From: Maratus speciosus
Lineage: Eukaryota > Arthropoda > Arachnida > Araneae > Salticidae
DNA length: 64,000 nt
NCBI GenBank assembly: GCA_963932465.1
Contig: OZ010794.1
Location: forward strand, 441,751,502-441,815,501
Direction: 5' to 3'
Shown here piece after piece: positions 53,249 through 64,000 of the stretch. Made by a program: the position numbers and the translations under genes. The notes under the pieces were generated by a model, which did not search any database, was not told the origin of the DNA, and saw only the letters and a program-made list of their open reading frames with translations. Each line of letters opens with the position of its first letter. Position 1 is the first letter of the stretch.

Positions 53249-54489
53249 TACTGTAAAAAAAAATCTGCAAAGTTACTAAAGTTTTTCTAGGAAACTGAGA
53301 TTCCTAGAACTTTTTATGTAACGGCAACAACAAAAATTCCTGTAACAGGCTGTTACAGGAATTTTTGTTTAGACAGTTTCTGACAGTAGTTTTGTAATAT
53401 ATAGCTGCTATCTAATGTTATTTTCTACCTTTGACATAAAATTAAAAGTATAAATATACTTATATTTTTTATCTTTATTTCAGTGCTGTGCTCATTTTAT
53501 TTTTTGCCAACGCTGTATGGAATGTTTTGTAAATAAAATTTAAATTGTATACTCCTATCATAAGATATTTTAATAATTATTTGCGATGGGCTTTGCAGCA
53601 TCACTTAAAATTATTTTGCAGTAATGAATTTAGTGTGTTTTAACTGGAGCCAGTTTCTTATTTTTTTTTCTGTAAATGTGCTATTCTGAATATTTTTTTT
53701 TAAGTGAGAGGGGGGGGGGGATGAGCAATGCAGTTATACTCTTGAAATAAACAAAAAGACTAACTTAACTATGATTTATTTAAAAACATAGTAATTTGTC
53801 ATTTCTAGGATAAAGAAATGAATGGAATACTTTGCCCAGGATTGTCACTGTACATATTAGGCTGCTCAAAGGTAGCAGAATTCTAATTAGACATGTGCCA
53901 GTTGATTTCCACATAGCTTTAAGTTGTACATTATGTTATTACACAAGTTATCAAATATATAGTGCCTACCCTGGGTACATATTTAATTTTATAACTAACT
54001 AGCACTATAAATATAATCAGTCTGTATGATGACTGGAAGCAATTTAAACCCAAATAACTTAAGAGGCAAACAATTTGACTAACCAACTATTAGACTAATA
54101 ATAAGCTAGAAAAAGCAAGGGGTCGTCGGGTAGCTTCATCGACCCGAGCCCTCCCTTCCCGCTTTTCGGTGTCTTTAATTTGTGTAATTTCTCTTTTAAA
54201 TTTGTCCGGTTTCAATTTTTGATTTTTTTTTTTTTTTCAATCTGGCTTTCGCTAGAGAGTCTTTCATTCGGGACGTGGCTGGGCTCCTGGGAATCTTGCT
54301 TCCGCAAAAGAGTCGGAGTAGAGTAGAAGAATAAAGGGTTGCGGACGAAGATGGGCCGCTCGCCGAATAATATAAAATTCCTGTAACAGGCTGTTACAGG
54401 AATTTTTGTTGTTGCCGTTACATAAAAAGTTCTAGGAATCCCAGTTTCCTAGAAAAACTTTAGTAACTTTACAGATTTTTTTTACAGTG
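53249..54489. mobile_element. MITE with palindrome-bearing inverted arms
   Basis: The arms 53249-53366 and 54368-54489 are inverted copies with ends ACTGTAAAAAAA and TTTTTTTACAGTG. Each arm closes with the perfect palindrome ATTCCTGTAACAGGCTGTTA-type block. The element at 4804-5217 has related arms. The 1-kb inside has G- and T-runs and a short hairpin-forming GC block near 54120-54165 but no gene. Confidence 0.6.
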
Positions 54490-55277
54490 TAGACGAAGAT
54501 TTGATCAAACGATTCCACGTTCATACTACAAGTAATTTCTTAACATTCATTTGATCAATTTTGTGGATTACTGCTCACAAACTGCTTGAAATTTCGTTGA
54601 ATTGTATTTCCAGTTTTATATGCTAACTTCAGTGCACAGACTACTTATTCATGGCAAAGAAGTAACAGCTTCCTCATTATTGCCAATTGGGAAAATCTTG
54701 TAAAGCGCTCAAGAATCGTGCAACAAATTGATCAAAAGGTACCAAGAATATTTCTCGCTGAAATACAGTAGGACGAAAACAGTGAAAGATGTGGGGGGGG
54801 GGGGGATCGGCTTTTAATGTCATCGGATCCCTTCATCTTAAGATTACATAAATTACGGTAGAAGAAATCAAGATCCTTGTCCTTAGAGACACAACAACTT
54901 CTGTAAAATATTCCGACAACTCCCATTCTGAAGAAGTTACCTATTATACTATACATGATCCAGAAGATGAATTTCAGAATATCCTTTCGTTTTATTTTAA
55001 TAATATAAAAATTGAACCTTTAAATATTTTACTTTCCATTAATGTACTTGTGTTTCATAAATAAAAATTCAACGTTTAATTTCGATTAAAAATATCTTAT
55101 TTCCTTGAAAATTCTTTCTATTGTTTAATCTCGAAACTTCATACTTTATTTAAATCTAAATGTTTTTATTTTTAATCCGCAATTTTTTAAATTTAACTTT
55201 TAAATTTAACATTCGTGCTTAGCGTCCTCAAAAGCACCTGTATACGAAATTTCATAGAAATTGAGTAACTTTCAAAG
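54490..55277. other. No gene recognised
   Basis: AT-rich sequence; a run of 12 G lies at about 54793. The stretch near 55215-55275 resembles the stretch right of the Tigger element (61285-61350), so the Tigger target was a diverged tandem repeat. Confidence 0.4.
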
Positions 55278-55507
55278 TACAGTGTACTCTCGATTATCCG
55301 GTTTGCGGATTATCCGTGCTCATTCCGGACTCCCAAACAAAACGAAAAAGATAAAGGCAAATATTTTGACGCTTATCATGCATGTAAAATTGATGTTTAT
55401 GTGTATTAGAATCTTTTCCGGTTTAGCTGATAGTATTCTTAAGTACGTAGAAGTAAAATCGAACGCTCTGGAACCTATTTGACGGGTAGGGTTAAAGGGA
55501 TGGGAAG

Positions 55508-55672
55508 GAATGTGAGCCTAGCTTCCAGTATTTGACAGATGAAGACATCGTTTCTAACTGTGTTGTTAAATCTAATAGTGATGATAGTACTGATGTAGAA
55601 GATGTACTAAATGAGGGAAATACAATTTCTCATTCTACTGCTCTACAATCTATAGAAACATTATTAGACTAT
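55508..55672 (+). pseudogene. Tigger transposase C-terminal remnant, part 1
   Basis: The frame reads FQYLTDEDIVSNCVV and later STALQSIETLLDY, which resembles the tail of Tigger/jerky transposases. It is cut at 55672 by the Copia element. The tail resumes at 60909 (EFDYGHITAVRKV). No catalytic domain is left. Confidence 0.65.
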
Positions 55673-56475
55673 TTTTGAAAATAATCATAGCATTACATTA
55701 AATTCTTATTAATTTCTTTTTGTACAACTATGTTTCTTGTGATTGGTTGTTTAATGTAGCTTTCTTTCACGGCCGCCAATTCCCCAACATGGGCCTTACA
55801 AAATCTATAAATACCTGTAAATTTTCTGTTGTAATCTTTTAAATATGTCTGAAAATCCGCTTCTTAGCGGTGTTCAGCCTCATAAATAGTTAATTTTTAT
55901 ACTATTATCCTTTTCTCTTAGTTTTCTTTCAGTTTCAATCACCAGCCAATCGGATTCCTTCTTTCATCTCTTCTGAGATTCGATTGTAAGGGATTCTTTG
56001 ATTGGCTGCAGAAACGTTGCTGATTGGCTGGAGAAGTTGTTAGTCGGGGCCGGCTGCATTTCTCTGAGCCTGCTTGTAAATATCAGTTTGTAAGTTGTTT
56101 TTTAGCTCTGAGAGGGCGCCACAGACCCTGTCTGTCGGTGTTTTCTTAATGTTATAGCTTTTTATTGTAAATATTAATCTTTTATGCTGATTTTTTCTAT
56201 TTTTATTACTGTATGGTCCTGTTTAGGCCTTTGTTTTTTAAGGATTCTTCTTGGGGTGTCACGTCCTGGATATTTTACAGTTTTTCATGGTTCTGAGCAC
56301 ATATTTTCACACGAACTTTTTATTACTGGAGATAAGGAAGTTATCTTTCAGGTGCTCCAAAAGTTTTCAAGCTAGGCTAAGCTTCTTTCAGTATGTTTGT
56401 GTAATTGTTCTTGTTAATATCAAATATACTCAATTCGATCCACGTCTTTATGTCTGCCTTTTATTTATTTCAACA
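55673..56475 (+). repeat. Copia 5' LTR (803 bp)
   Basis: Matches the 3' LTR over its first 158 and last 93 bases, ending TTATTTATTTCAACA. It has a TATA-like TCTATAAATA near 55804. The middle 552 bases (55831-56382) have no counterpart in the 3' LTR. It begins TTTTGAAA where the 3' LTR has TGTTGAAA. Confidence 0.8.
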
Positions 56476-56611
56476 GCAGAACGTGGTTCTAGCAAGTGTT
56501 GAAATGAGCTGCGAGACATACTGCCGCCGTTATCTTTCTGTTTTTCATTTCTGCTGGGATTTTGAGTGAAAAAGATTTTATCTTTCTTTTTTATATATTT
56601 TATCGAGCAGA

Positions 56612-59600
56612 ATGGATTCTTCAAAAGATGTTTACGGCATCCCTCTTTTTGAAGGTGATGGAAAAGTTTTTTCGGTATGGAAACGAAGAGTAACGGCAAT
56701 TTTTGCTGCTAAGGAATTGGAAAAATTCCTGGAAAATGAAGCGGCTCCAGACAATGCCGCCGATGTCGTGAAAGCAAAAAAGGCTTACGCTTTATTATTA
56801 TCATTATTAAGTGATAATGTTCTTGCGTCACTTCAAGATGAAAATACAGCTCATAAAATTTGGAATAAATTAGATTATCCACTTATGATACAAAGCGTGC
56901 AGTGAATCAAATTTTAATTCGGAAGAGATTGGCAACGATTAAGAAAGATCGTACAGTTTCTATGAGAAATCACATTGATGAAATAAATAAATTAATTTCG
57001 GATCTTAAGCTGTCTGGGGCAGAAGTTAATGAAACGGATGCTATTGTTTATATTTTGATGTCATTGCCTCAGGAATTTGAAAATGTTAAGATTGCTTTAG
57101 AAAACCAACCGAATTCTGTTTTGATATTAGATTTCGTGACACAAAGATTATTAGATGCTGAAGCACTTCTTTTGGATTCAAAGAAAGAAAAAGTATATAC
57201 TAAGGCTGCTCATGATAATACTGCATTTGTGTCGACTCGCAAAGAATTCTTTTGCTAAATTTGCAACTCTAAAGGGCATACAGCGAAATATTGTAGAAAG
57301 AAAATTACTTTCCATTCTTGTGGAAAATCAGGACACATAAAACGTAACTGTAAAGCTGTTAAAAATTCAAATGAAGAAAAATTTGCCTCTTCAGCTGTTT
57401 CTTTCGTTGCTGGAAGCATTAAAAAGAATGAATTTATAGTAGATTCCGGAGCAACTTCCCATATGTGTTCTAATGAGAATTATTTCGCATCCTTAGTACA
57501 TTCTTCAGGAACAATTAAATGCGCATCGAAAACAACGAATCTTGAAATCAAAGGTATTGGAAATATTAATGGAAAACTGTCAAATGGAATGGGAATTACT
57601 TTAACCCTAGAACTACCGGAAATTTTACTCAACTTTTATAAAAACATTCTACACCAGAATTTTTACTTAAAACTATTTAATTTGTTTATTTAACTTATTA
57701 TTGTCTGATTTATACATTTAGTTTGTTTTGAAGAAATTTTCTGGTTTGAATAGATATTTTGAATATACATGTCGGGTCCATTGGACCCTTCTGGTAGACA
57801 GAGGGTTAAAGGATGTGCTTTATGTTCCAGACTTAAACGGGAAACTCATTTCCGTTAGGAAAATTGAAAGTGCAAATTATACAGTTATTTTCAAGAATCA
57901 AAAAGTATTTATCGAAAAAGGGAGAAACTGTTTTTACTTTGGTGAACGTGATTTGAATGGACAATACGTAAGTGACTTTGTCCCTGTTTACGAAACCGTT
58001 CTTACTTCAAAGGAAAATCATTGTGATATCTGGCATCGCAGACTTGGTCATCCGAGTGACAAAGTATTGAAAGATATGAAGCTTCCGGTACCTAGTTCTT
58101 TTTGTGATATTTGTGCTCGGGCAAAACAGAGTGCAACACCAATGGGGAGAGGACCAGGAAAAAGAGAAACCAAGCCAATGACTTTGATTCATAGTGACAT
58201 TTGTGGACCTATTTTTCCGACAACTTTTTCTGGCGAGTGCTATTTTATGACTCTTATCAATGATTTTTCTCGTTTTACTGAAGTACGTTTACTGAAACAT
58301 AAAAGTGAAGTCTCAGAAGAATTAAAAATGTTCTTAAAATCCAACCCTACAGTGAAGAAAATTAGATGTGATAACGGGAAGGAATATTTTTCTAATGATT
58401 TAGTGAATTTTACTAGAGATCTTGGTATAGTGATCGATCCCGCTCCTCCATACACGCAATCTTTGAATGGAGTAGCTGAACGCTGCAATAGGTCGCTTCT
58501 GAATATAGGACGTGCTTTGATTGCTGAATCAAATTTACCAAAGACTTTTTGGGGTCAAGCTATCCTTTCAGCAGCTTACTTGAAAAACCGAATGCCAAGC
58601 AGCACTACTGAGAACAAAACTCCGTACTTCCTGAAATATGGAGAAGAATCCGATTTCAAGCACATACGTGTTTTTGGATGCAGTGCTTACATGTTAATTC
58701 CTTCCGTTCATCGAAAGAAGCTTGACGATAGGTCTAAACAAATGATCTTCATTGGTTATTCTTCAATGGGATATAGATTACTAGATCCTGAAACGAAACG
58801 CATAACTGTATCAAGAAATGTGAAATTCGATGAAGAGAAAAAGGAAAATGTTCAGTCGAAACAATACATTCTAGAAAATTCAGAACCAGTCGATAATGAA
58901 ATTGATCCAGATGTTCTAGAAAATACGAGTGATGAATTAGATAATCCTGAAGAGAAAGAAGACAAAACAAGAAAATCTGAAAGATTTAAAAAGCAACCTG
59001 TACGGTATCCAGATCCTGAAGTTTACGAAGCATTACTTTGCCAACAAGAAACATTAACGTTTGATGATATCAAATACCTCCCTAGTGATGAACAACGCTT
59101 GTGGAAAGGAGCTATGGACACAGAGATTGAAAGTATGAAAATCAACGATGTCTGTGATCTTGAAAAATTACCACCTGACAAACGACCTATTTCCTGCAAA
59201 TGGGTATTTACCATCAAAAGAGATGGTCGACATAAGGCAAGACTCGTAGCTCGTGGATTTATGCAAAAAGATGGGCTAGACTATAGTGAAACCTTTTCCC
59301 CTGCAATAAGTATGCCAGCTTTACGTTTGGTTCTTATTTTGATTTTAAATGAAGACTTATATGCATTTGTGTTAGATGTTAAAACAGCGTTCCTGAATGG
59401 TAAGTTAAATGAACTTGTTTTTATGGATCAGCCGCAAGGCTATGATGATAAAAGTAGGCGAAAGTGTAAACTTAAAAGAAGTTTATATGGTCTAAAACAA
59501 GCCCCACGACAATGGTTTGAAAGGTTTCATGAATTTATTTCAAAGTTAAATTTTAAATCTTGTGATAATGAACCTTGTATTTTTATTCGGTATAATAATG

Positions 59601-60568
59601 ATCATAAAATAATTATTGCTTTGTATGTAGATGACATGTTAATTGCAGGTTCAGATGTAAATGAAACTAATGTAGTTATTTCCCTATTATATAAAGAGTT
59701 TCATAGGTCAAAATCGGAAAGTATTTCAGAATTTCTAGGTATTCAAATGAAATTCAATTCTGATAGTTTAATAATGGATCAAGAGTCTTACATAATTAAA
59801 TTGTTAAGTAAGTTTAATATGCTAGATTATAAACCCAGTGACATTCCTATTTCTCCTAAGTCCACCCCATCTCATTTCAAAAATGGTAAACCTTTTAATG
59901 GCCCATATTGTGAACTTGTAGGAGGTTGTTTATTATATTTAGCTTATATTTCTCGACCTGATATTTTGTATGCTATTAACTGTTTAAGTCAATTGCAAGA
60001 AAATCCTACTGAAATTGCATGGAAAGCACTTAAGAAAATCTTAAGATATATAAAAGAAACATTGTCTTTAAAACTTGTGTATAAAAAGCAAAATTCTGAT
60101 CCTAAATTATCCATGTATGTTGATGCTGATTGGGGGGCTAACACAAATGACCGCAAATCAGTAACAGCTTATATTTTAATGTTTTGTAACATGCCTGTTC
60201 TGTGGTGTTGTAATAAACAAAAATCAGTTGCTTTATCGTCAACTGAAGCTGAAGTCATTGCTTTAACTAAAAGTTTCCAAGACTTGTTATGGTTTAAAAA
60301 TATTCCTAGTGAAATTGTAAATATTAAGGATTTAGTAATTTTTGAGGATAATCAATCATGTATAAAATGTATCTCAATCTATGAGAGTAATTATGGTAGA
60401 ATGAAACACATCGATATCAAATTGAAATTTGTTCGCAATATTATAAAAGAAAATAACATCAAAATTGAATATGTTCCTACGATTATGCAAATTGCTGATT
60501 TATTTACAAAGGCATTACCTAAAGTTAAATTTTATGAACTATTATTTATTTGTTGTTTGTACAAGTAA
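56612..60568 (+). pseudogene. Copia gag-pol, broken
   Basis: Begins MDSSKDVYGIPLFEG at 56612 (gag). The first frame ends at 56905 and gag continues one frame over, so there is a frameshift near 56880. A TAA at 57256-57258 falls inside the first CCHC knuckle; a second (CGKSGHIKRNC) follows. The protease has the DSGATSHM word (about 57442). A 201-bp MITE (57605-57805) then interrupts the frame. From about 57810 one long frame holds the integrase HHCC finger and Asp/Asp/Glu core (HSDICGP, DNGKEY, NGVAERCNRS), reverse transcriptase (YVDDML, about 59625) and RNase H (LSSTEAEVIAL), to the stop at 60568. Pol is otherwise open. Confidence 0.85.
57605..57805. mobile_element. TTAA-type MITE inside Copia pol, copy 2
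   Basis: Termini CCCTAGAACTACCGG and (inverted) CCCTCTGTCTACCAG, with TTAA at both edges (57601-57604 and 57806-57809). It shares internal words (ACACCAGAATTTTTACTTAA, TTTTCTGGTT) with 18687-18883. The codon frames of Copia on its two sides fit if one TTAA is counted once, so the insertion is clean. The apparent Met start at 57728 lies inside the MITE and is not a Copia start. Confidence 0.75.
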
Positions 60569-60652
60569 TGTTTAATGTGTGCCATATTATTATTAATGAT
60601 TGATTTCAAGAAAATTCTTTGTTTTCTGATGTAATGCTAGATTATGGGCGGG

Positions 60653-60903
60653 TGTTGAAAATAATCATAGCATTACATTAAATTCTTATTAATTTCTTTT
60701 TGTACAACTATGTTTCTTGTGATTGGTTGTTTAATGTAGCTTTCTTTCACGGCCGCCAATTCCCCAACATGGGCCTAGCAAAATCTATAAATACCTGTAA
60801 ATTTTCTGTTTTCTTTCAGTATGTTTGTGTAATTGTTCTTGTTAATATCAAATATACTCAATTCGATCCACGCCTTTATGTCTGTCTTTTATTTATTTCA
60901 ACA
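60653..60903 (+). repeat. Copia 3' LTR (251 bp)
   Basis: Begins TGTTGAAAATAATC after ATGGGCGGG and ends TTATTTCAACA. It differs from the 5' LTR by a few bases and by lacking 552 internal bases. Confidence 0.8.
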
Positions 60904-60908
60904 ACTAT

Positions 60909-61033
60909 ATGAGAGAAAGAGAATTTGATTACGGTCACATTACTGCGGTTCGTAAAGTATGTGTTGATATAAGACAAGGGATGAACAAACAGCAAAAAGC
61001 AAGGACGCATTACAGATTTTTTTTTAAGCAGTA
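60909..61033 (+). pseudogene. Tigger transposase C-terminal remnant, part 2
   Basis: Frame with EFDYGHITAVRKV and NKQQKARTHYRFFFK followed by a stop. It continues the text cut at 55672. Followed by about 180 bp to the right terminus of the Tigger element. Confidence 0.6.
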
Positions 61034-61360
61034 AATATTAAAAGGAAAATTCCTAGTTTGTTGTTATACACCATGCAAATGTAAGTAATTTTTATATGTT
61101 TGTACTGATGTTGAATTTTTCTTTAACAAAAAGGAGTTTTCGGATTATCCGTGTTTTTCGATTGTCCGTGCGACCTCTCCCGGTGATTAACCCGGATAAT
61201 CGGGAGTGCACTGTATTTTAATTTTTAGTCCGCCATATTGGATTCGCCATATTGGATCCGCCATTTTTTTTTTTGTGGAATTTTAACTTTAGAATCGTAA
61301 TCAGCATCCTGGAAAACACCAGTTTACGGAGTTTCGTGCAATTTGAATAACATTTTAATA

Positions 61361-61395
61361 TTTTGGCCAGCTTTTCGAGATTTTGCCCCACTGTG
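61361..61395. repeat. 35-bp terminal repeat, right member
   Basis: Inverse of 48140-48174 with one mismatch, ending GCCCCACTGTG. Next to it on the left lie short tandem CCGCCATATTGGAT words (61230-61262). Confidence 0.5.
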
Positions 61396-61559
61396 CGACG
61401 CGTAGAACTTTATCCACTTAACGATACTTCTGCTACTAAAATAGTTAAATGTCTTTTCAGTTACATTACTACTTTCGTCTGTGCTGCCGACTCCCGGTCC
61501 ATTTGCAAATGTGCCCGCACTTTATATTTAAATCTATAATCCCGTTTTTATATTTTCAT

Positions 61560-62136
61560 TTTCCTTCTATATATAAAAAAAAGTTTTGATTTGGAAATGG
61601 ACCAATGAAAATCTGCGTAGATATTCCCGGCAGATCGGCATACGATTTGAATGCTTAGGCATGGCCTTTCTTCGTTAATATTAAAAAAACTGTTGCATAC
61701 AAAAATATGAAAATCGGTGGTACTATAGAGAAATGTTTGATAAGCACGCTGATGCAGACAGTTTTCAAATCGAAGAATTATTTTAAGAGATATTTAATAC
61801 CAAAGTTGGACAAAATCGTTCAATTAAAAAAGTTTTATAGGAGCAAAAACTGTACATAGGAATTTAATCATTTTTAGATCACTTTTTGCGTCAGAATTTC
61901 CCGGTGAGCAGACTGCATTTAGTTTTTTAATTTAACTCATTTTTTTTAGGTTTTATTTCTATTTTAAATTCAAATTTTCAGTATTTCGAGAGAGATTTTT
62001 TACACATTTTAGAAAATTGTATTAATTTAAACTGTTGCCAACTGTATAAACAGCGCAAACAATAATGTTTGATTCAAATTAAAAATTTATTTTACACGTG
62101 ACTATTATAAACAGAAAAGAAAAGGTCTATTTGTAT
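61560..62136 (+). mobile_element. Helitron-like element D, 5' part only
   Basis: Begins TCCTTCTATATATAAAA and follows copies A and B for about 560 bp (GGAAATGGACCAATGAAAAT, AAACTGTTGCCAACTGTATA). It stops without the twin-hairpin 3' end. The words GTGCCCGCACTTTATATTTA occur both left of it (about 61514) and right of it (about 62140), which suggests a duplication or recombination at this site. Confidence 0.6.
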
Positions 62137-62164
62137 ATGTGCCCGCACTTTATATTTAAAACTA

Positions 62165-63430
62165 CTAGGGGTCTCTGCCCCCTACGAGCTATGCTCCCCA
62201 ACCCCCGTTCAGGCACACCAAAATCCAAAAAGCACGCTAATTTGATCGGCTTTAAAAATATTGAATTAAAAAAAAAACAGTAGCGATCTTTCTGTAAACG
62301 GGTTTCCATTCGTTTTCCTTGGATCGGGTATTTTTAAGACCAAATCTGCTGCTGTCAAAAGATACAGTGGCTGTTTTCGTATTTAATTAAAAAATTAGTT
62401 AAACATTTAAAAATAAGCTAATGTAAAATGAATTAAGTAAACAGTGTCATTGTCTCCCGGTATTTTTTAACAGCGCTATAAGATAGTTCTTTTAAATAAC
62501 TCGTTTTAAATGTATCGTTTTAAATCTGACGTAATTTACACTAACGTTTTATTTCTCTTATTAATATTCAGGTGAAAATACTGTTGTTGTTAGAAGGAAA
62601 TGTTATTTGCGCTGTCTTCGAATTCATGATAGTTACGAATGGTTGAAAAGATTATCTCAAAATATCTCGCGTAAATGTATTTTTTAATTTAAATTGTTTT
62701 GCCATATTTTTTGGCCATCTTAAATATGACGTAATTTCCTCCATTTACAAGTTTTAACGCATAATAATGATTTTTTTATTTTAACATTTTGTTTCTCTTT
62801 TAAAATTCAAGTGTAAATATGGTTCTTATGACGTAATTTTCCTGCTTTTAACATGTAATCATTTAATTCTAATTTTAAAGTTTTTTTTCTGTTTGTAATA
62901 GTCACATGTAAATAAATTTTTAATTTGAAGTAAACATTATTGTTTGCTCTGTTTATACAATTGGCAACAGTTTAAATCAATAACATTTTCTAAAATTTAC
63001 AAAAAATATCTTTCAAAATGCTGAAAATTTGAATTTAAAATAGAAATAAAACCTCAAAAAATGAGTCAAATAAAAATAAATGCAATCTGCACACCGGGAA
63101 CTTATAACGTATAAAATGATCTAAAAATGATTAAATTCTCATGTATAGTTTTTGCTCCAATAAAACTTTTTTAATGGAACGATTTTGTCCAACTTTAGCA
63201 TTAAATATCTCTTAAAATAATTATTCGATTTGAAAACTGTCTGCATCAGCGTGTTTATCAAACATTTCTCTATAATACCAAGGATTTTCATAGTTTTCTA
63301 TGCAACAGTTTTTTTAATATTAACGAAGAAAGGCCATGCTTAAGCATTCAAATTGGATGCCGATCTACCGAGAATATCTACGCAGATTTTCATCGGTCCA
63401 TTTCCAAATCAAAACCTTTTTTCAATTCCT
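62165..63430 (-). mobile_element. Helitron-like element E
   Basis: The 3' end (CTAG at 62165-62168, with a GGCAGAGACCCC-type hairpin) faces left. The body runs to the reverse of the family 5' part (CCATTTCCAAATCAAAACC near 63400). The exact 5' TC end is degraded. No coding capacity. Confidence 0.6.
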
Positions 63431-63477
63431 ACTATTAGCTCACACTCTCCCTATATTTATTTATTTATATATTTATA

Positions 63478-64000
63478 CTAGGGGCCTCTGTCCCCTGCAA
63501 GCTACGCTCGCCAACCCCCGTTCAGACACCGCAGAATCTGAAAATCTAAAAATCTAATGGGTTTTAAAAATATTAGAGAAGATTAAATTAACAGTACATA
63601 TACATTTAACGTCTGAATTTAAAAACCATTAAAACACCAAATAAAATAAACTAAGACAGACTTGAGCACAGTTAAAAAATAAAATTTATAAAGACCGCTC
63701 ATTGCGAACGCCAGTATTTTGAAATCTGGTTGCAACAACTACCATGGTAGATTGCTCCTTGAGGCTTGGTTCACTGAATTGCGGTCGCATGCTTTGAATG
63801 ATGCTCGTTCTGTCCCTAGCGAATATTGTTTGTTTTTAAAATAGCTAACTGTAACTGTTCTTGATTTGTTCTGACGTTTGAAATGCAATAGATACTTTTT
63901 GTACTGATGATGCCTTGCGTGTCGCTTGGCGAAACGTTTACATATTGTATTTTTAATTGTTTTTTATTGTCTTTATAAATTTTACTTTTTAACTGTGCTG
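63478..64000 (-). mobile_element. Helitron-like element F, runs off the window
   Basis: Another 3' terminus (CTAG at 63478-63481, then GCTACGCTCGCCAACCCCCG) faces left, directly beyond element E. The following 500 bp to the window end do not match A-E clearly, so either the body is diverged or the element is truncated. I see no gene in 63600-64000. Confidence 0.45.

Larger units (their letters stand above)
55673..60903 (+). mobile_element. Copia-type LTR retrotransposon
   Basis: Direct 5-bp duplication ACTAT at 55668-55672 and 60904-60908. The 5' LTR is 55673-56475 and the 3' LTR 60653-60903, the latter preceded by a purine-rich ATGGGCGGG. One gag-pol region in Copia order (gag, protease, integrase, reverse transcriptase, RNase H) lies between. 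It is inserted in the Tigger remnant. The two LTRs are almost identical where they overlap, suggesting a recent insertion, yet the coding region already has several breaks. Confidence 0.85.
55280..61213 (+). mobile_element. Tigger/pogo-like element split by Copia
   Basis: Termini CAGTGTACTCTCGATTATCC and (inverted) CAGTGCACTCCCGATTATCC, with TA at both outer edges (55278-55279 and 61214-61215), fit the pogo/Tigger group. The only coding text is a C-terminal transposase remnant on either side of the Copia insertion. Without Copia it is about 0.7 kb, so the main transposase was already deleted. Confidence 0.75.

Noticed and set aside
55831..56391. The extra 5' LTR block as a GT-AG intron spliced out before reverse transcription
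   Set aside because: The block missing from the 3' LTR ends before TTCTTTCAG, which the 3' LTR keeps; a spliced intron would have removed it.
57728..57810. ATG-like start of the long Copia frame
   Set aside because: It lies within the inserted MITE; the Copia pol text starts only after 57806.
63700..63960. Possible LINE or other gene tail with GCCTTGCGTGTCGCTTGG
   Set aside because: No frame longer than a few dozen codons and no reverse-transcriptase motif before the window ends.

Overview
This 64 kb window is AT-rich, repeat-dense eukaryotic DNA. Introns with GT/AG borders, a THAP/P-type transposase, DUF4817-type mariner, Tc1, piggyBac, Tigger/pogo, Copia, hAT and Helitron-like elements, and long homopolymers suggest an arthropod, possibly an arachnid. 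That placement is inference; nothing in the sequence fixes the species. I found one cellular gene, and it is protein coding. Everything else supportable is mobile or repeated DNA.

The gene lies on the minus strand (26522 down to 10551). Four exons join in frame into a 498-codon protein. It has a complete but catalytically degenerate protein-kinase fold (VAIK, HRD and DFG all altered) and a charged C-terminal tail of about 190 residues, so it is a predicted pseudokinase. Its 10.4-kb first intron carries a 1.3-kb near-perfect palindromic element, two tandem-repeat elements ending in a hairpin, and TTAA- and hAT-type elements. Its third intron carries a dead mariner and a TTAA-type MITE. A polypyrimidine/polypurine palindrome lies just past the 3' end.

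Layout: 0.4-6.4 kb, four or five small DNA elements, some nested in a 4-kb inverted-repeat structure; 8.7-9.0 kb, a foldback element related to one at 26.9-27.3 kb; 10.5-26.5 kb, the pseudokinase gene; 28.3-45.7 kb, a foldback satellite split by four unrelated insertions (Tc1, a hairpin/tandem-repeat element, a piggyBac holding three Helitron-like elements, and a P-like element); 46.2-47.7 kb, an inverted pair of tandem repeats, then a TTGCA-rich tract; 49.7-53.1 kb, a hAT-type element with an 8-bp target duplication and captured minisatellites; 53.2-54.5 kb, a MITE; 55.3-61.2 kb, a Tigger element split by a Copia retrotransposon, itself split by a TTAA-type MITE; 61.5-64 kb, more Helitron-like copies.

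All transposase or polymerase genes seen are broken by frameshifts, stops, deletions or insertions. I could not run alignments or database searches, so family names rest on motifs, terminal repeats and target-site duplications read by eye.
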